Shown here: positions 14,062-23,066 of the stretch, piece after piece
Numbering within the stretch: position 1 is the first letter of the stretch
Layout of the letters: the number at the start of each line of letters is the position of its first letter
DNA from: Amycolatopsis regifaucium
GTDB lineage: Bacteria; Actinomycetota; Actinomycetes; Mycobacteriales; Pseudonocardiaceae
Direction: 5' to 3'
Length of the DNA stretch: 64,000 bases
Assembly: GCF_001613935.1 (NCBI RefSeq)
Contig: NZ_LQCI01000034.1
Location: forward strand, 228,521 to 292,520
Notes under the pieces: model-generated
What the model was told of the DNA's origin: nothing
Databases searched by the model: none
What the model saw: only the letters and a program-made list of their open reading frames with translations
Program-made: the position numbers and the translations under genes

Positions 14062-15300
14062 ATGAGCGAACGCACGAACTGCGTGGTCGTCGGCGGTGGC
14101 CCCGCGGGCATGGTCGCCGGGTTGCTGCTGGCCAGGGCCGGCATCGAGGTCACGGTGCTGGAGAAGCACAAGGACTTCCTGAGGGACTTCCGCGGCGACA
14201 CCGTGCACCCGTCGACGTTGACCTTGCTGGACGAACTGGGGCTCGGCGAGAAGTTCCTCAGCCTGCCGCACAGTGAGATCTCCTACGCCGGGTTCCCCGC
14301 CGAGGACGGCACGATGATGCGCCTGGCCGATCTGACCCGGCTGAAGGTGGCGCACCCCTACATCGCGATGGTCCCGCAGTGGGACTTCCTGGACCTGCTC
14401 GCCGATGCCGGCGCGAAAGAGCCCACGTTCACGCTGCGGCAGAGCACCGAGATGACCGGTCTGCTCCTGGAGCGGGGCCGGGTGAGCGGGGTCCGCTACC
14501 GCGACGCCGACGGCAAGACCGGCGAACTACGCGCCGACCTGGTGATCGCCGCCGACGGACGCTGGTCCCTGGCCCGGCGGGAGGCCGGGCTGACGACCAA
14601 GGACTACGCCATCCCGTTCGACGCGTGGTGGTTCCGGATCTCGCGGCGGGACGGCGAGGGCGAGGGCATGCTGACCCCGAAGATGCGGGATCGCCGCTTC
14701 GCGGTGCCGCTCCCGCGCAAGGGGTACTTCCAGATCGCCTATCTCAGCCCCAAGGGCGGCGACCTCCGGGAGAAGGGCATCGAAGCGTTCCGGGAGAACG
14801 TGGCCGCGATCCTCCCCGAGCTGGCCGACCGCGTGGACGAGCTGAAGACGACCGACGACGTCAAGTTCCTCGACGTCAAGATGAACCTGCTGCGGAAGTG
14901 GCACATCGACGGGCTGCTGTGCATCGGTGACGCGGCGCACGCGATGTCACCGGTCGGCGGGGTCGGTATCAACCTCGCGGTGCAGGACGCGGTCGCGGCC
15001 GCCGGCCTGCTCGCCGAGCCGCTGCGGCGGGGAAGGCCGTCGGTGGCGGACCTGGCGAAGGTCCGTAAACGCCGTCTCGCGCCGACGATGCTGGTGCAGG
15101 GGGTCCAGCGGATACTGCACGAGAACATCATGCGGCCGGTCATGGAGGGCAAGCGCAACGGCCCGCCCGCGCTGATGGTGAAGCTGTTCAGCCGCTTCCC
15201 CGTGCTCTCCTACGTGCCCGCGCGAGTGCTGGGTCTCGGCCTCCGGCCCGAGCACGCCCCCGCCTTCGCGCGGCGGGCGATGGAACCGGCCGGGAGCTGA
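14062..15300 (+). CDS. FAD-dependent aromatic-hydroxylase-type oxidoreductase (412 aa)
   Basis: Class A flavoprotein monooxygenase fold. The N-terminal Rossmann motif is VVVGGGPAGMVAGLLLARAG with the acidic ribose-binding residue in VLEKH; the middle motif is DLVIAADGRWSLARR (DG motif, FAD and NAD(P)H contact); the C-terminal FAD motif is LLCIGDAAHAMSPVGGVG. Members hydroxylate aromatic acids, polyketides or rifamycin-like substrates; the substrate here is unknown. GAAGGGG lies 8 nt before the ATG; a GTG three codons earlier is the alternative. It is a single-gene unit with its own candidate operator. Confidence 0.9.
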   Translation: MSERTNCVVVGGGPAGMVAGLLLARAGIEVTVLEKHKDFLRDFRGDTVHPSTLTLLDELGLGEKFLSLPHSEISYAGFPAEDGTMMRLADLTRLKVAHPYIAMVPQWDFLDLLADAGAKEPTFTLRQSTEMTGLLLERGRVSGVRYRDADGKTGELRADLVIAADGRWSLARREAGLTTKDYAIPFDAWWFRISRRDGEGEGMLTPKMRDRRFAVPLPRKGYFQIAYLSPKGGDLREKGIEAFRENVAAILPELADRVDELKTTDDVKFLDVKMNLLRKWHIDGLLCIGDAAHAMSPVGGVGINLAVQDAVAAAGLLAEPLRRGRPSVADLAKVRKRRLAPTMLVQGVQRILHENIMRPVMEGKRNGPPALMVKLFSRFPVLSYVPARVLGLGLRPEHAPAFARRAMEPAGS

Positions 15301-15317
15301 CGGGCGGCCGCGCGCAT

Positions 15318-15370
15318 GCAATGAAAGGCCCCTTCATCGCAAATTTTGCGATGAAGGGGCCTTTCATTGC
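15318..15370. repeat. Dispersed palindrome, family B copy 1
   Basis: 26-bp arms are exact complements around one central T. Each arm contains a nested near-palindrome (ATGAAAGGCCCCTTCAT), so three-stem structures are possible. It lies between convergent genes and may end both transcripts. In this copy the nested element is inverted relative to the other three. Confidence 0.85.
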
Positions 15371-15377
15371 GCTTGGG

Positions 15378-16148
15378 TCAGACGGCCTGGACCGGATTCG
15401 TCAGGGTGCCGATGCCGTCGATGGTGATCGAAACCGACTGACCGTCCTCGATCGGGCCGACGCCCTCGGGGGTCCCGGTCAGGATGACGTCGCCGGGCAG
15501 CAGGGTCATCACCCCGGACACGAATTCGACCAGTTCGGGGATCTTGTGGACCAGGTCCGACGTCCGGCCGTCCTGCTTGAGCACACCGTCGACCTCGGAC
15601 CTGAGCGCGAGGTCGGTCGCGTCGATCGAGGTCTCGATCCACGGACCCAGCGGGCAGAAGGTGTCGAAACCCTTCGCCCGGCCCCACTGGCCGTCGGCCT
15701 TCTGCAGGTCACGCGCGCTGACGTCGTTCGCGACGGTGTAGCCGAGGATCACGCTCGCCGCGCGGGCGGCGGGCACGTTCTTCACCGGCTGGCCGATGAC
15801 GATCGCCAGTTCGCCCTCGAAGTCGACGCGGCCGATGCCGTCGGGACGGCGGATCGGCGCGTTCGGGCCGATCACCGTGGTCGACGGCTTGATGAACAGC
15901 ATCGGGTCCGCCGGGACCTCGTTGCCGAACTCCGCGGCGTGCTTGGCGTAGTTGCGGCCGACGGCGATCACCTTCGACGGAAGGATCGGCGCGAGCAGCC
16001 GGACGTCGGCGAGCGGCCAGCGCTTGCCGGTGAAGTTGGGGTTGCCGAAGGGGTGCTCGGCGATTTCCAGTACCTGGGCGTCGTCGCCGTCCCCTTCGAT
16101 CGAAGCGAACGCGACACCACCGGGATGAGCAATTCGGGCTAGGCGCAC
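15378..16148 (-). CDS. Fumarylacetoacetate hydrolase family protein (256 aa)
   Basis: FAH-fold enzyme. The N-terminal 50 residues form the small domain; the catalytic domain starts at KVIAVGRNYAKHAAEFG (catalytic His in YAKHAAE), followed by the metal-binding FEGELAIVIG (Glu pair) and the downstream VANDVSARDLQ (Asp), then LLPGDVILTGTPEGVG. These are the residues of bacterial acylpyruvate/oxaloacetate-type hydrolases and isomerases such as the Cg1458 or HpcE groups. Physiological substrate unknown. Start is GTG (MRLARIAHPGG). It lies 9 nt after cimA on the same strand and may be the last gene of that operon. Confidence 0.88.
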   Translation of the reverse strand: MRLARIAHPGGVAFASIEGDGDDAQVLEIAEHPFGNPNFTGKRWPLADVRLLAPILPSKVIAVGRNYAKHAAEFGNEVPADPMLFIKPSTTVIGPNAPIRRPDGIGRVDFEGELAIVIGQPVKNVPAARAASVILGYTVANDVSARDLQKADGQWGRAKGFDTFCPLGPWIETSIDATDLALRSEVDGVLKQDGRTSDLVHKIPELVEFVSGVMTLLPGDVILTGTPEGVGPIEDGQSVSITIDGIGTLTNPVQAV

Positions 16149-16157
16149 TCCCCCACT

Positions 16158-17792
16158 CTACGACCTGTGCGCGGGTGCCTCACTGAGGGACTTGTGCACG
16201 AGCGCGTCGCACAGCGCGAGCCAGCTCGCCTCGACGATGTTGCCGTGCACGCCGACCGTGGTCCACTCCCGTTCGCCGTCGCTGGTCTCGACGAGCACGC
16301 GCGTGACGGCGTCGGTGCCCGGATGGCCGGGCAGGATCCGCACCTTGTAGTCGGCCAGCTCGACACTGTCCAACCAGGACAGATGCGGGCTGAGCGCCTC
16401 GCGCAGGGCGGCGTCGAGCGCGTGCACGGGGCCGTTGCCTTCGGCGGTGGCGATCACCCGCTGTCCGGCGACGTGCACCTTCACCGTCGCCTCGGAGACG
16501 ACCTCGCCGTCGGAACGGTGGTCCAGTACGACCCGGTAGGACTCGAGTTCGAACGGCGGTTCGTCGAGGACGTCGTTCTGCGGGCCGTCGACCTCCCGCC
16601 GCAGCAACAGTTCCAGTGAAGCGTCCGCGGCCTCGAAGGACCAGCCTTCGGATTCGAGTTGCTTCACCTTGCGTACGGCGCTCGTCAGCGCCTCGGGCTG
16701 GCCGGCAAGGTCGACCCCGAGCTCACGTCCCTTGAGCTCCAGGCTGGCCCTGCCGGCCATCTCGGTGACCAGTACCCGCATGTCATTGCCGACAGAAGCT
16801 GGATCGATGTGGTTGTACAGCAACGGATCCACCTTGATCGCGCTCGCGTGCAGTCCCGCCTTGTGGGCGAAGGCCGACGCCCCTACGTAAGCCTGGTGGG
16901 TGTAGGGGGCGAGGTTGGCGATTTCGGCAAGCGCATGGGAGACCCGGGTGAGCTCGGCGGCGCCTCCGGTCGGGAGCACCTCCATTCCGAGCTTGGTCAC
17001 CAGATTTCCCGTCACGGCGAACAGATCGGCGTTACCCGCCCGTTCGCCGTAACCATTGGCGGTGCACTGGACGTGCGTCACGCCGGCCTGCACGGCGGCG
17101 ACGGAGTTCGCCACCGCGCAGGAAGTGTCGTCCTGGCAATGGATTCCGAGCCGGAATCCGGTCCTTTCCTTGACCTCGCGGACGGTTTCCGCGAGGCCGA
17201 GCGGCAATTGGCCGCCGTTGGTGTCGCACAGCACGGCGACGTCGACACCGGCGTCCATCCCCGCGTCGAGCACCTTCAGCGCGGTGACCGGGGAAAACGC
17301 GTAGCCGTCGAAAAAGTGTTCCGCGTCAAGGAAGACGCGACGTCCTTCGCCGACGAGGAACGCGACGGTGTCCCGTACCATCGCGCAGGCTTCGTCGACG
17401 TCGACCCGCAGCGCGCGCTCGATGTGGCGAAGGTCCGATTTGGCCACCAGCGTGATCACCGGCGCCTGGGCGTCGAGCAGGGCGCGAACCTGGGTGTCCT
17501 CGTCCGCTTTGGTGCCCGCCTTCCGGGTCGCGCCGAAGGCCACGAGCGCGGCGTGGCGGAGTTTCAGTTCGCCGGAAGCGGCGCGGGCGAAGAATTCCGT
17601 GTCCTTGGGCAGCGCGCCCGGCCAGCCGCCTTCGATGAACCCGACCCCGAGGTCGTCGAGCAGCCTCGCCACCGCCAGTTTGTCCGTGACGGAGTAGGAG
17701 ATCCCCTCGCGCTGCGCGCCGTCGCGCAACGTCGTGTCGTAGAGGTGGAATGCGTCGCCGAGCGGGGTGTCGGCGGGCTCCGTGCGAGTCAC
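16158..17792 (-). CDS. cimA: (R)-citramalate synthase CimA (544 aa)
   Basis: Condenses pyruvate and acetyl-CoA to citramalate, the first step of the threonine-independent route to isoleucine. The N-terminal HMGL/TIM-barrel begins LYDTTLRDGAQREGISYS (metal-binding Asp and catalytic Arg), with GIHCQDDTSCAVANS carrying the two metal histidine/asparagine-type ligands region, and CTANGYGERAGNADLFAV. The C-terminal LeuA-type allosteric domain is present (about residues 400-530), so isoleucine feedback is plausible. I chose the GTG with GAGGAG 6 nt upstream rather than an upstream ATG, which lies inside the attenuator hairpin. It is preceded by a leader peptide with three isoleucine codons and a terminator, which supports a role in isoleucine rather than leucine synthesis. 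Confidence 0.92.
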   Translation of the reverse strand: MTRTEPADTPLGDAFHLYDTTLRDGAQREGISYSVTDKLAVARLLDDLGVGFIEGGWPGALPKDTEFFARAASGELKLRHAALVAFGATRKAGTKADEDTQVRALLDAQAPVITLVAKSDLRHIERALRVDVDEACAMVRDTVAFLVGEGRRVFLDAEHFFDGYAFSPVTALKVLDAGMDAGVDVAVLCDTNGGQLPLGLAETVREVKERTGFRLGIHCQDDTSCAVANSVAAVQAGVTHVQCTANGYGERAGNADLFAVTGNLVTKLGMEVLPTGGAAELTRVSHALAEIANLAPYTHQAYVGASAFAHKAGLHASAIKVDPLLYNHIDPASVGNDMRVLVTEMAGRASLELKGRELGVDLAGQPEALTSAVRKVKQLESEGWSFEAADASLELLLRREVDGPQNDVLDEPPFELESYRVVLDHRSDGEVVSEATVKVHVAGQRVIATAEGNGPVHALDAALREALSPHLSWLDSVELADYKVRILPGHPGTDAVTRVLVETSDGEREWTTVGVHGNIVEASWLALCDALVHKSLSEAPAHRS

Positions 17793-17832
17793 GGGGAACT
17801 CCTCGTGGTGGGGCGAAGCTGGTTCAGGCAAC

Positions 17833-17863
17833 AAAAAAACCTCCCGCATGGGTGCGAGAGGTT
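17833..17863 (-). terminator. Attenuator terminator upstream of cimA
   Basis: On the minus strand AACCTCTCGCA pairs with TGCGGGAGGTT (11 bp, one G-U) around a CCCA loop and runs into seven T residues, 40 nt before the cimA start. It stands 27 nt after the stop codon of the Ile-rich leader peptide. Confidence 0.88.
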
Positions 17864-17889
17864 GCGCGCCGGGAGCTCTTGTGGAGCGG

Positions 17890-17931
17890 TTATCCGGCGC
17901 GCTCGGCGATAATGATGGTGCAGGAGGTCAC
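17890..17931 (-). CDS. cimA leader peptide, 13 aa with three Ile codons
   Basis: GTG-started ORF encoding MTSCTIIIAERAG. The codons ATC-ATT-ATC in a row make ribosome stalling sensitive to charged tRNA-Ile, the classic layout of an amino-acid-operon attenuator. It is followed by the terminator hairpin and then cimA. No ribosome-binding site is visible; a CATGAT box 6 nt before the GTG suggests a leaderless start. Confidence 0.8.
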   Translation of the reverse strand: MTSCTIIIAERAG

Positions 17932-18006
17932 GAACGCATCATGACACACGCCTCGCCGGGCGTCCACAAGCCGGGCGTCACTTCCCACTACCTGGGAGTC
18001 GCGAGA

Positions 18007-18061
18007 CGCAATGAAGGGGCCTTTCATCGCAAAATTTGCGATGAAAGGCCCCTTCATTGCG
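18007..18061. repeat. Dispersed palindrome, family B copy 2
   Basis: 27-bp perfect arms around one central base, 17 nt past the leuB stop codon and upstream of the cimA leader. Probably acts as leuB terminator; the same sequence recurs elsewhere in the window. Confidence 0.85.
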
Positions 18062-18078
18062 GAGCTTTGCCCGAACGA

Positions 18079-19122
18079 CTACTGAGTGACCGTGCGCACG
18101 TTCGACGAAACGAGGGCCGCCAGCCGGTCCCCGATCGCGTGCGTCGCGCCGGGCGACGCCTGGTCGCGGGTCGCGAGGTCGAAGGCAACCGAGGCCTCGA
18201 TCCGCCGCGCCGCTTCCTTCTGTCCCAAGTGGTCCAGCAGCAACGCGACCGAAAGCACCGCGGCGGTCGGGTCGGCGAGACCCTGGCCCGCGATGTCCGG
18301 GGCACTGCCGTGCACCGGCTCGAACATGCTCGGGTTCCGCCGCGTGATGTCGAGGTTCCCGCTCGCCGCGAGCCCGATGCCACCGGTCACGGCCGCCGCG
18401 AGGTCGGTGATGATGTCGCCGAACAGGTTGTCCGTCACCACGACGTCGAAGCGGGACGGGTCGGTCACCAGGTGGATGGTCGCGGCGTCCACATGGGAGT
18501 AGGCGACCGTCACCTCCGGGTGCTCCAACGAGACCTCTTCGACGATCCGCGACCACAGCGAACCCGCGTACTCCAGCACGTTCGTCTTGTGCAGCAGCGT
18601 CAGATGCTTGCGAGGCCGCGCCTCGGCACGGTTGAACGCGTCGGTCACCACGCGCCGGACGCCGAACGCCGTGTTGACGCTGACCTCCGTCGCGATCTCG
18701 TGCTCGGTGTCCTTGCGCAGCAAGCCACCGTTGCCCGCGTACGGGCCTTCGGTGCCTTCACGCACGACGACCATGTCGATCTCGCCCGAATCGGCGAGCG
18801 GGCCGCGCACCCCCGGGTACAACCGCGCGGGGCGGAGGTTCACATGGTGATCGAGCTCGAACCGGAGCCGCAGCAGCAGCCCACGCTCCAGAATGCCGCT
18901 CGGCACCGTCGGGTCGCCCACCGCGCCCAGCAGGATCGCGTCGTGCTGCCGGAGTTCACCGAGTACGGACTCCGGGAGCAGCTCACCGGTGGAGTGCCAC
19001 CGGGCGGCGCCGAGGTCGTAGTTCGTGATCTCCGCCGCCGGTACGACCTCACCGAGCACCTTGAGCGCCTCGGAGACCACTTCGGGCCCGATCCCGTCTC
19101 CTGGGATCACCGCGAGCCGCAT
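18079..19122 (-). CDS. leuB: 3-isopropylmalate dehydrogenase LeuB (347 aa)
   Basis: NAD-dependent oxidative decarboxylation of 3-isopropylmalate in leucine synthesis; the same enzyme also oxidises 3-methylmalate in the citramalate route to isoleucine, which links it to the neighbouring cimA. Motifs: LAVIPGDGIGPEVV at the N-terminus, the metal/substrate motif YSHVDAATIHLV with FDVVVTDNLFGDIITDLAA (isocitrate/isopropylmalate dehydrogenase signature), and FEPVHGSAPDIAGQG for NAD binding. The ATG has GGAGG 7 nt upstream; a GTG two codons earlier is rejected. Family length is normal. It corresponds to M. tuberculosis Rv2995c by order. Confidence 0.96.
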   Translation of the reverse strand: MRLAVIPGDGIGPEVVSEALKVLGEVVPAAEITNYDLGAARWHSTGELLPESVLGELRQHDAILLGAVGDPTVPSGILERGLLLRLRFELDHHVNLRPARLYPGVRGPLADSGEIDMVVVREGTEGPYAGNGGLLRKDTEHEIATEVSVNTAFGVRRVVTDAFNRAEARPRKHLTLLHKTNVLEYAGSLWSRIVEEVSLEHPEVTVAYSHVDAATIHLVTDPSRFDVVVTDNLFGDIITDLAAAVTGGIGLAASGNLDITRRNPSMFEPVHGSAPDIAGQGLADPTAAVLSVALLLDHLGQKEAARRIEASVAFDLATRDQASPGATHAIGDRLAALVSSNVRTVTQ

Positions 19123-19282
19123 CCACACACCTCCGTAGACCAGGCCACCGGCAGTCCGGATGGCCCATCCGCAAGAAAACGCCAGCAGCGGAAGGTTACC
19201 GGCTGTAGCCCGGTAGCCGTAGCCGCACCACCCTTATGCCGGAACCTCCCACAGAGCGAGACAGCCGAAAGGGTGAATACAA

Positions 19283-19325
19283 GAAGGGACGCCCTGGCGC
19301 ACACCTTGCCGCCAGGGCGTCCTTC
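19283..19325 (-). terminator. Terminator of the subtilase gene
   Basis: GGACGCCCTGGC and its exact complement, extended by AAG/CTT-like pairs, form a hairpin 33 nt past the stop codon of the protease gene. Confidence 0.7.
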
Positions 19326-19357
19326 ACCTCATCGAACGCGGATTACCGCACTACCGA

Positions 19358-22300
19358 TCAACCCACCCCGATCGGCTGACGCCCGGTGTGCCGGCCACCG
19401 TTGCCCGGCCGGTCGACACCGGCGTTCCCGCCACCGGAGTTCGCCTGGATCTTCACCACGTTCGCCCGGTTGCCCGAGGCGTTGTGGTGCTCGATCGCCA
19501 GCAGACCGAGGACGGTGTCCTGCGCGGCCGCGTTGCGGTTGACCACCAGCGCCGTGCCCGGCTTCGCTACGTAGCCCAGCGCGGAGTCGCCGCCGCCCTG
19601 GACCGTGTACGAGGGAGCCAAGGCGTCGAACGAAAGCGGCGTGCCGACGTAGTCGATCGTCGACGAGCCCGCACCGGGCGCCGCGTAGAACCCGGAGGTC
19701 CCGACCGTGTAGCTGATCTTGTGCGACGCGGCGTTCGGATCGATGCCCAGTGCCGCGATGCTCACCGGCAGCACGACGGCGTTGGTGTCGTACACGTTGG
19801 TGTCGACGTCGCCGAGCTGGCCGTTGACCGGCTGGATGTCCACCTGCGGGAAGCCCGGCTTCAGCGCCACGGTGACCGCCACGAGGACGTCGGTGGACGT
19901 CACCTTGGTCACATAGGTTTCGAAGTCCGGCTGTCCGTCGCCCGTGGTGTCGATGTCCACGAACGGCGAGGTGTTGCTGCCCATGTTGGCCAGATCGCTC
20001 CAGGTGGTGAGACCGAAGGCCAGCAACGCGTTCTCCGGCTGCCCCTGCGCCTTGGCCAGCGGAGCCGTGGACGCCGCGCCGACGTAGCGCAGGTCGCCGC
20101 CCTTGGCGGTCTGGTTCAGCGTGCAGTCGGTGGTGACGTCGCCGTCGCACTCGGGCAGCTGCGGGGATTCCGCCTGCAGTTCGAGCACGCTGATCAGCGA
20201 GCGGTACCGCTGCGGACCGGTGCCCTGGTCCACGCCCTTGCCGGTCAGGTTCAGCACGGCCTGGTCCTGGCCGGCGCCGAAGTTGACGTTGCCCGGGGTG
20301 TTGATGGACGAGACGGGCTTCGGCGCGGAGTACACCGAGAGCCGCAGCGGAACGGTGGTGCCGCTCTTCGGGGTGAACGCGATCCGGCCGGAGGCGTCCG
20401 CCACGAACTGCCGGGCGAGCCCGACCTGCGTCGCCGCCATGGTCGGGTCCATGACCTTGCGGAGCGCCTTGGGGTCGGCGATCTTCAGGGTCACCTTCAC
20501 CAGCGCGACACCGCGCGGGCTCAGCTTCACGGTCGGCTTGTCCACTGTGTACTCGACACCGGGGAGCGAGTTCACGGCTTCGTAGCCCACCGAGTACTCG
20601 ACCGGCTTGATGCCCTTGTTGACCACCTTGACCGTCTTGGTCAGCGTGACCGGACCGCCCGCTTCGACGACACCGAAGTTGACCGTGACGAAGCCGGGGT
20701 TGTCGACGACGTAGGCCAGGACCTGGTTGTCCAGCGCGGCTTTCGCGTCGATCCGGCCGCTGCCGACGCGCTGCGGGCCGTAGGTGCGGCCGGAGGCGTC
20801 GTGGATGTCGTGCCCGGCGGTGTTGATGACCGAGGCCTTGACCTCCTCGACCGACCAGTCGGGGTGCGCCTGACGGATCAGGGCGGTGATCCCCGAGGTG
20901 TGCGGAGCCGCCATCGACGTCCCGGAGATGACCAGGCGTCCGGCACCGCTGCCTGCCAGCGCCGAAGAGATCGAGTCACCGGGCGCCGCGACGTCCGGCT
21001 TGACCGCCGGACCCCGCCCGCCACGCGAGGTGAACGAGCTCGGGGTGTCCACGATGGACTGGTCGGTGGTCGGCACGGACACGCGGCCCTTGCCGGTCAT
21101 GCGGACCTGCAGCGTGCCCGCGGCCAGCGCCGGGCGGACCGAGGCGGTCGCGCTGCCGGTCAGCTGGAACGTCGGCAGGGCCGCGTTGCCCGCGATCCCG
21201 GCCGAGAAGTGCTCCAGCGTGGACGAGAACAGGGCGCCCTTGGCACCGGCGGCCTGCGCGTTGTTCGAGCGGGCGCCCGAACCGCAAGCGCGGGTCGCGT
21301 CGTTGTCGTCCCATTCGAGGAACACGATCTTGCCCGCGGCCTTCGCCTTGTCGGCGGCGGAGTACGGCTTGCAGCCCGCGGCGTTGTCGGCCGACAGCGT
21401 GACCACCGGCGCGGTGACGTCGAGCGTGTCGTAGGCCGCGTAGTTCTGGCTGAACTGCCCGGTCTTCGCACCCTTGACGCCGTCGGGAGCGACGGCCTCG
21501 ACGGCGTCGCGCAGGACGGACGCGTCACGGCTGCTGGCGACGGTCAGCGCCTCGGGCGTGTTGCCCGGCGCGCCGCCGACGTCGTTGAGGTCGCCGCCGT
21601 TGCCCGCGGAGAACACCGGGACCACGTTGTTCGCGGCGATCTTGCGCACGAACAGCGAATCCGGGTCGTCCGGGGTGGCGAAATCCCCGCCCAGCGACAG
21701 GTTGACCACGTCGAGGTGGTCGGTGAAGTCACCGTCGCCGTCCGGGTCGAGCGACCAGTCGAGCGCCTGCGAGGTGACGTTGGTCGAGCCGTCGCAGCCG
21801 AAGACCTTGATCGCGTACAGCAGGGCCTTGGGCGCGGTGCCCGGGCCGATCTGCATCGCTTCGATCTTCTTCTTGTTGAGCTTCTTGTAGTCGCCCGTGA
21901 AGGTCTTGCCCGCTTCGTCGACACCGAATCCGGCGACCGTGCCCGCGACGTGCGTGCCGTGGTGGCCGCAGGCGAGCGGGTTGGGGTCGGGCTTCGGGGT
22001 CTTGAGGGCCGGGTCGTCACTGCCGGAGTCGTAGGCGTCGCCGACCAGGTCGATACCGCCGACGACCTTGCCGGTCGGGAAGGCCGGGGTGGCCTGGTCG
22101 CGGTTGATCGCCTTGTACGCCTCGGCCGTGCCCGGACCGCCGAAGTCGGCGTGGGTGTAGTCGATGCCGTCGTCGATCACGCCGACGCGGATGCCGTCGC
22201 CGTAACGGCCGGTCTGCTGCCACGACGCGAGCGTGTTGGTCAGCTGGACCGCGCTGGAGTTGGTGCGGGTCTTCGGCACCACCTTCTTGACGGAGATGAC

Positions 22301-22762
22301 GTCCGGCCGCTTCGCCAGCTCGCGGATCTTCGCCGCGTCGGCCGTGACGACCGCGCCCGCGACCGCGTTCGAGGTCTGGGTGACCAGCTGGGTGCCGGCG
22401 TCGGCGGCCTTGAGCTGACCGACGACCGAGTTCACCGTGGCGGCGGCGTCGGCCTTGGCCGCCTTCGCGGCCTGCTTGGCCTTCTCCTTGCCGGCGCCCT
22501 TGTTCTGCTCGGCGTTGAAGGCGTCGACGGCGGGCTGCTTGGCCAGCTCGACAAAGGCGGTGATCTGCCCCTGCGCGGCCTTGAGCTTCGGTTCGACCTT
22601 CCCCTGGAAGCCATTACGGTCGATCTTCGCCGGCGTGACGCCGTCCGCGAGCGGGACATCCTGTGCGGCTGCCGTCGCCCCGGTCACGGACGTCGCGAGC
22701 AGTGCGGCGAAGACCGCGGCCGATGAGCGGATGGCCCACCGGGGTACGCGGGATCTGTTCAT
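19358..22762 (-). CDS. Secreted S8 family serine peptidase (subtilase, 1134 aa)
   Basis: Large exported protease. Residues 1-34 are a Sec signal peptide (basic MNRSRVPRWAIRSS, hydrophobic core, ATAAAQ cleavage region). A propeptide-like I9 region follows to about residue 165. The catalytic triad is Asp197 (GVIDDGID), His268 (GHHGTHVAG) and Ser616 (SGTSMAAPH), with oxyanion Asn388 in FSAGNGG. A protease-associated domain of about 110 residues is inserted between them (about 445-560). About 450 further residues after the catalytic domain form beta-sandwich modules, with several Asp-rich loops (DTTGDGQPDFETY) suggestive of calcium binding. No sortase or membrane anchor is visible, so it should be released. 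A single gene with its own promoter. Confidence 0.95.
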   Translation of the reverse strand: MNRSRVPRWAIRSSAAVFAALLATSVTGATAAAQDVPLADGVTPAKIDRNGFQGKVEPKLKAAQGQITAFVELAKQPAVDAFNAEQNKGAGKEKAKQAAKAAKADAAATVNSVVGQLKAADAGTQLVTQTSNAVAGAVVTADAAKIRELAKRPDVISVKKVVPKTRTNSSAVQLTNTLASWQQTGRYGDGIRVGVIDDGIDYTHADFGGPGTAEAYKAINRDQATPAFPTGKVVGGIDLVGDAYDSGSDDPALKTPKPDPNPLACGHHGTHVAGTVAGFGVDEAGKTFTGDYKKLNKKKIEAMQIGPGTAPKALLYAIKVFGCDGSTNVTSQALDWSLDPDGDGDFTDHLDVVNLSLGGDFATPDDPDSLFVRKIAANNVVPVFSAGNGGDLNDVGGAPGNTPEALTVASSRDASVLRDAVEAVAPDGVKGAKTGQFSQNYAAYDTLDVTAPVVTLSADNAAGCKPYSAADKAKAAGKIVFLEWDDNDATRACGSGARSNNAQAAGAKGALFSSTLEHFSAGIAGNAALPTFQLTGSATASVRPALAAGTLQVRMTGKGRVSVPTTDQSIVDTPSSFTSRGGRGPAVKPDVAAPGDSISSALAGSGAGRLVISGTSMAAPHTSGITALIRQAHPDWSVEEVKASVINTAGHDIHDASGRTYGPQRVGSGRIDAKAALDNQVLAYVVDNPGFVTVNFGVVEAGGPVTLTKTVKVVNKGIKPVEYSVGYEAVNSLPGVEYTVDKPTVKLSPRGVALVKVTLKIADPKALRKVMDPTMAATQVGLARQFVADASGRIAFTPKSGTTVPLRLSVYSAPKPVSSINTPGNVNFGAGQDQAVLNLTGKGVDQGTGPQRYRSLISVLELQAESPQLPECDGDVTTDCTLNQTAKGGDLRYVGAASTAPLAKAQGQPENALLAFGLTTWSDLANMGSNTSPFVDIDTTGDGQPDFETYVTKVTSTDVLVAVTVALKPGFPQVDIQPVNGQLGDVDTNVYDTNAVVLPVSIAALGIDPNAASHKISYTVGTSGFYAAPGAGSSTIDYVGTPLSFDALAPSYTVQGGGDSALGYVAKPGTALVVNRNAAAQDTVLGLLAIEHHNASGNRANVVKIQANSGGGNAGVDRPGNGGRHTGRQPIGVG

Positions 22763-22885
22763 GAGTACATGCCCTCACTCGAGGCCTGGACTTCGAACCT
22801 GCCTGCCGCTCGAACACACCCCCGACGGTGAGCCCCGGCGCCGCGCCATGCCCTTCACGACGCGATGGTTCGGCCTCGCCGCAAG

Positions 22886-22914
22886 AACCTATCCGGGGAC
22901 CAGCCCGACTTCAG
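22886..22914 (-). promoter_or_regulatory. Candidate promoter of the subtilase gene
   Basis: CTGAAG (-35), 17-bp spacer and TAGGTT (-10) on the minus strand, giving a 5' leader of about 115 nt. The rest of the 240-bp gap holds nothing else that I can assign. Confidence 0.45.
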
Positions 22915-22999
22915 TAGGCATTTTTCACCGTTATTGAATCTTGCTCGTGTTCGCGAACACCGCACACACAACGACCACAGTTGGTCGACTAATCGCGGA

Positions 23000-23056
23000 A
23001 GTACATGAAGGCCCCCATCCTTGCGTCAGGCGCAAGGATGGGGGCCTTCATGTACT
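23000..23056. repeat. Perfect palindrome, 26-bp arms (family C), serA terminator
   Basis: Arms of 26 bp are exact complements around TCAGG. It is 10 nt past the serA stop codon, so it probably ends that transcript. It shares the ATGAAGGCC theme of families A and B but is otherwise distinct. Confidence 0.8.
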
Positions 23057-23066
23057 ACTCGGGAGA

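Noticed and set aside
15321..15367. Repeated short peptides (M-K-G-P-F-I-A) translated from family B palindromes
   Set aside because: Artefact of the palindrome's own sequence read as codons; present wherever the element lies.
19388..22726. Very long plus-strand reading frame (about 1100 codons) opposite the subtilase gene
   Set aside because: Antisense of a clear signal-peptide-bearing protease. High GC removes stop codons on the other strand; the translation is low-complexity Arg/Gly/Val without motifs.
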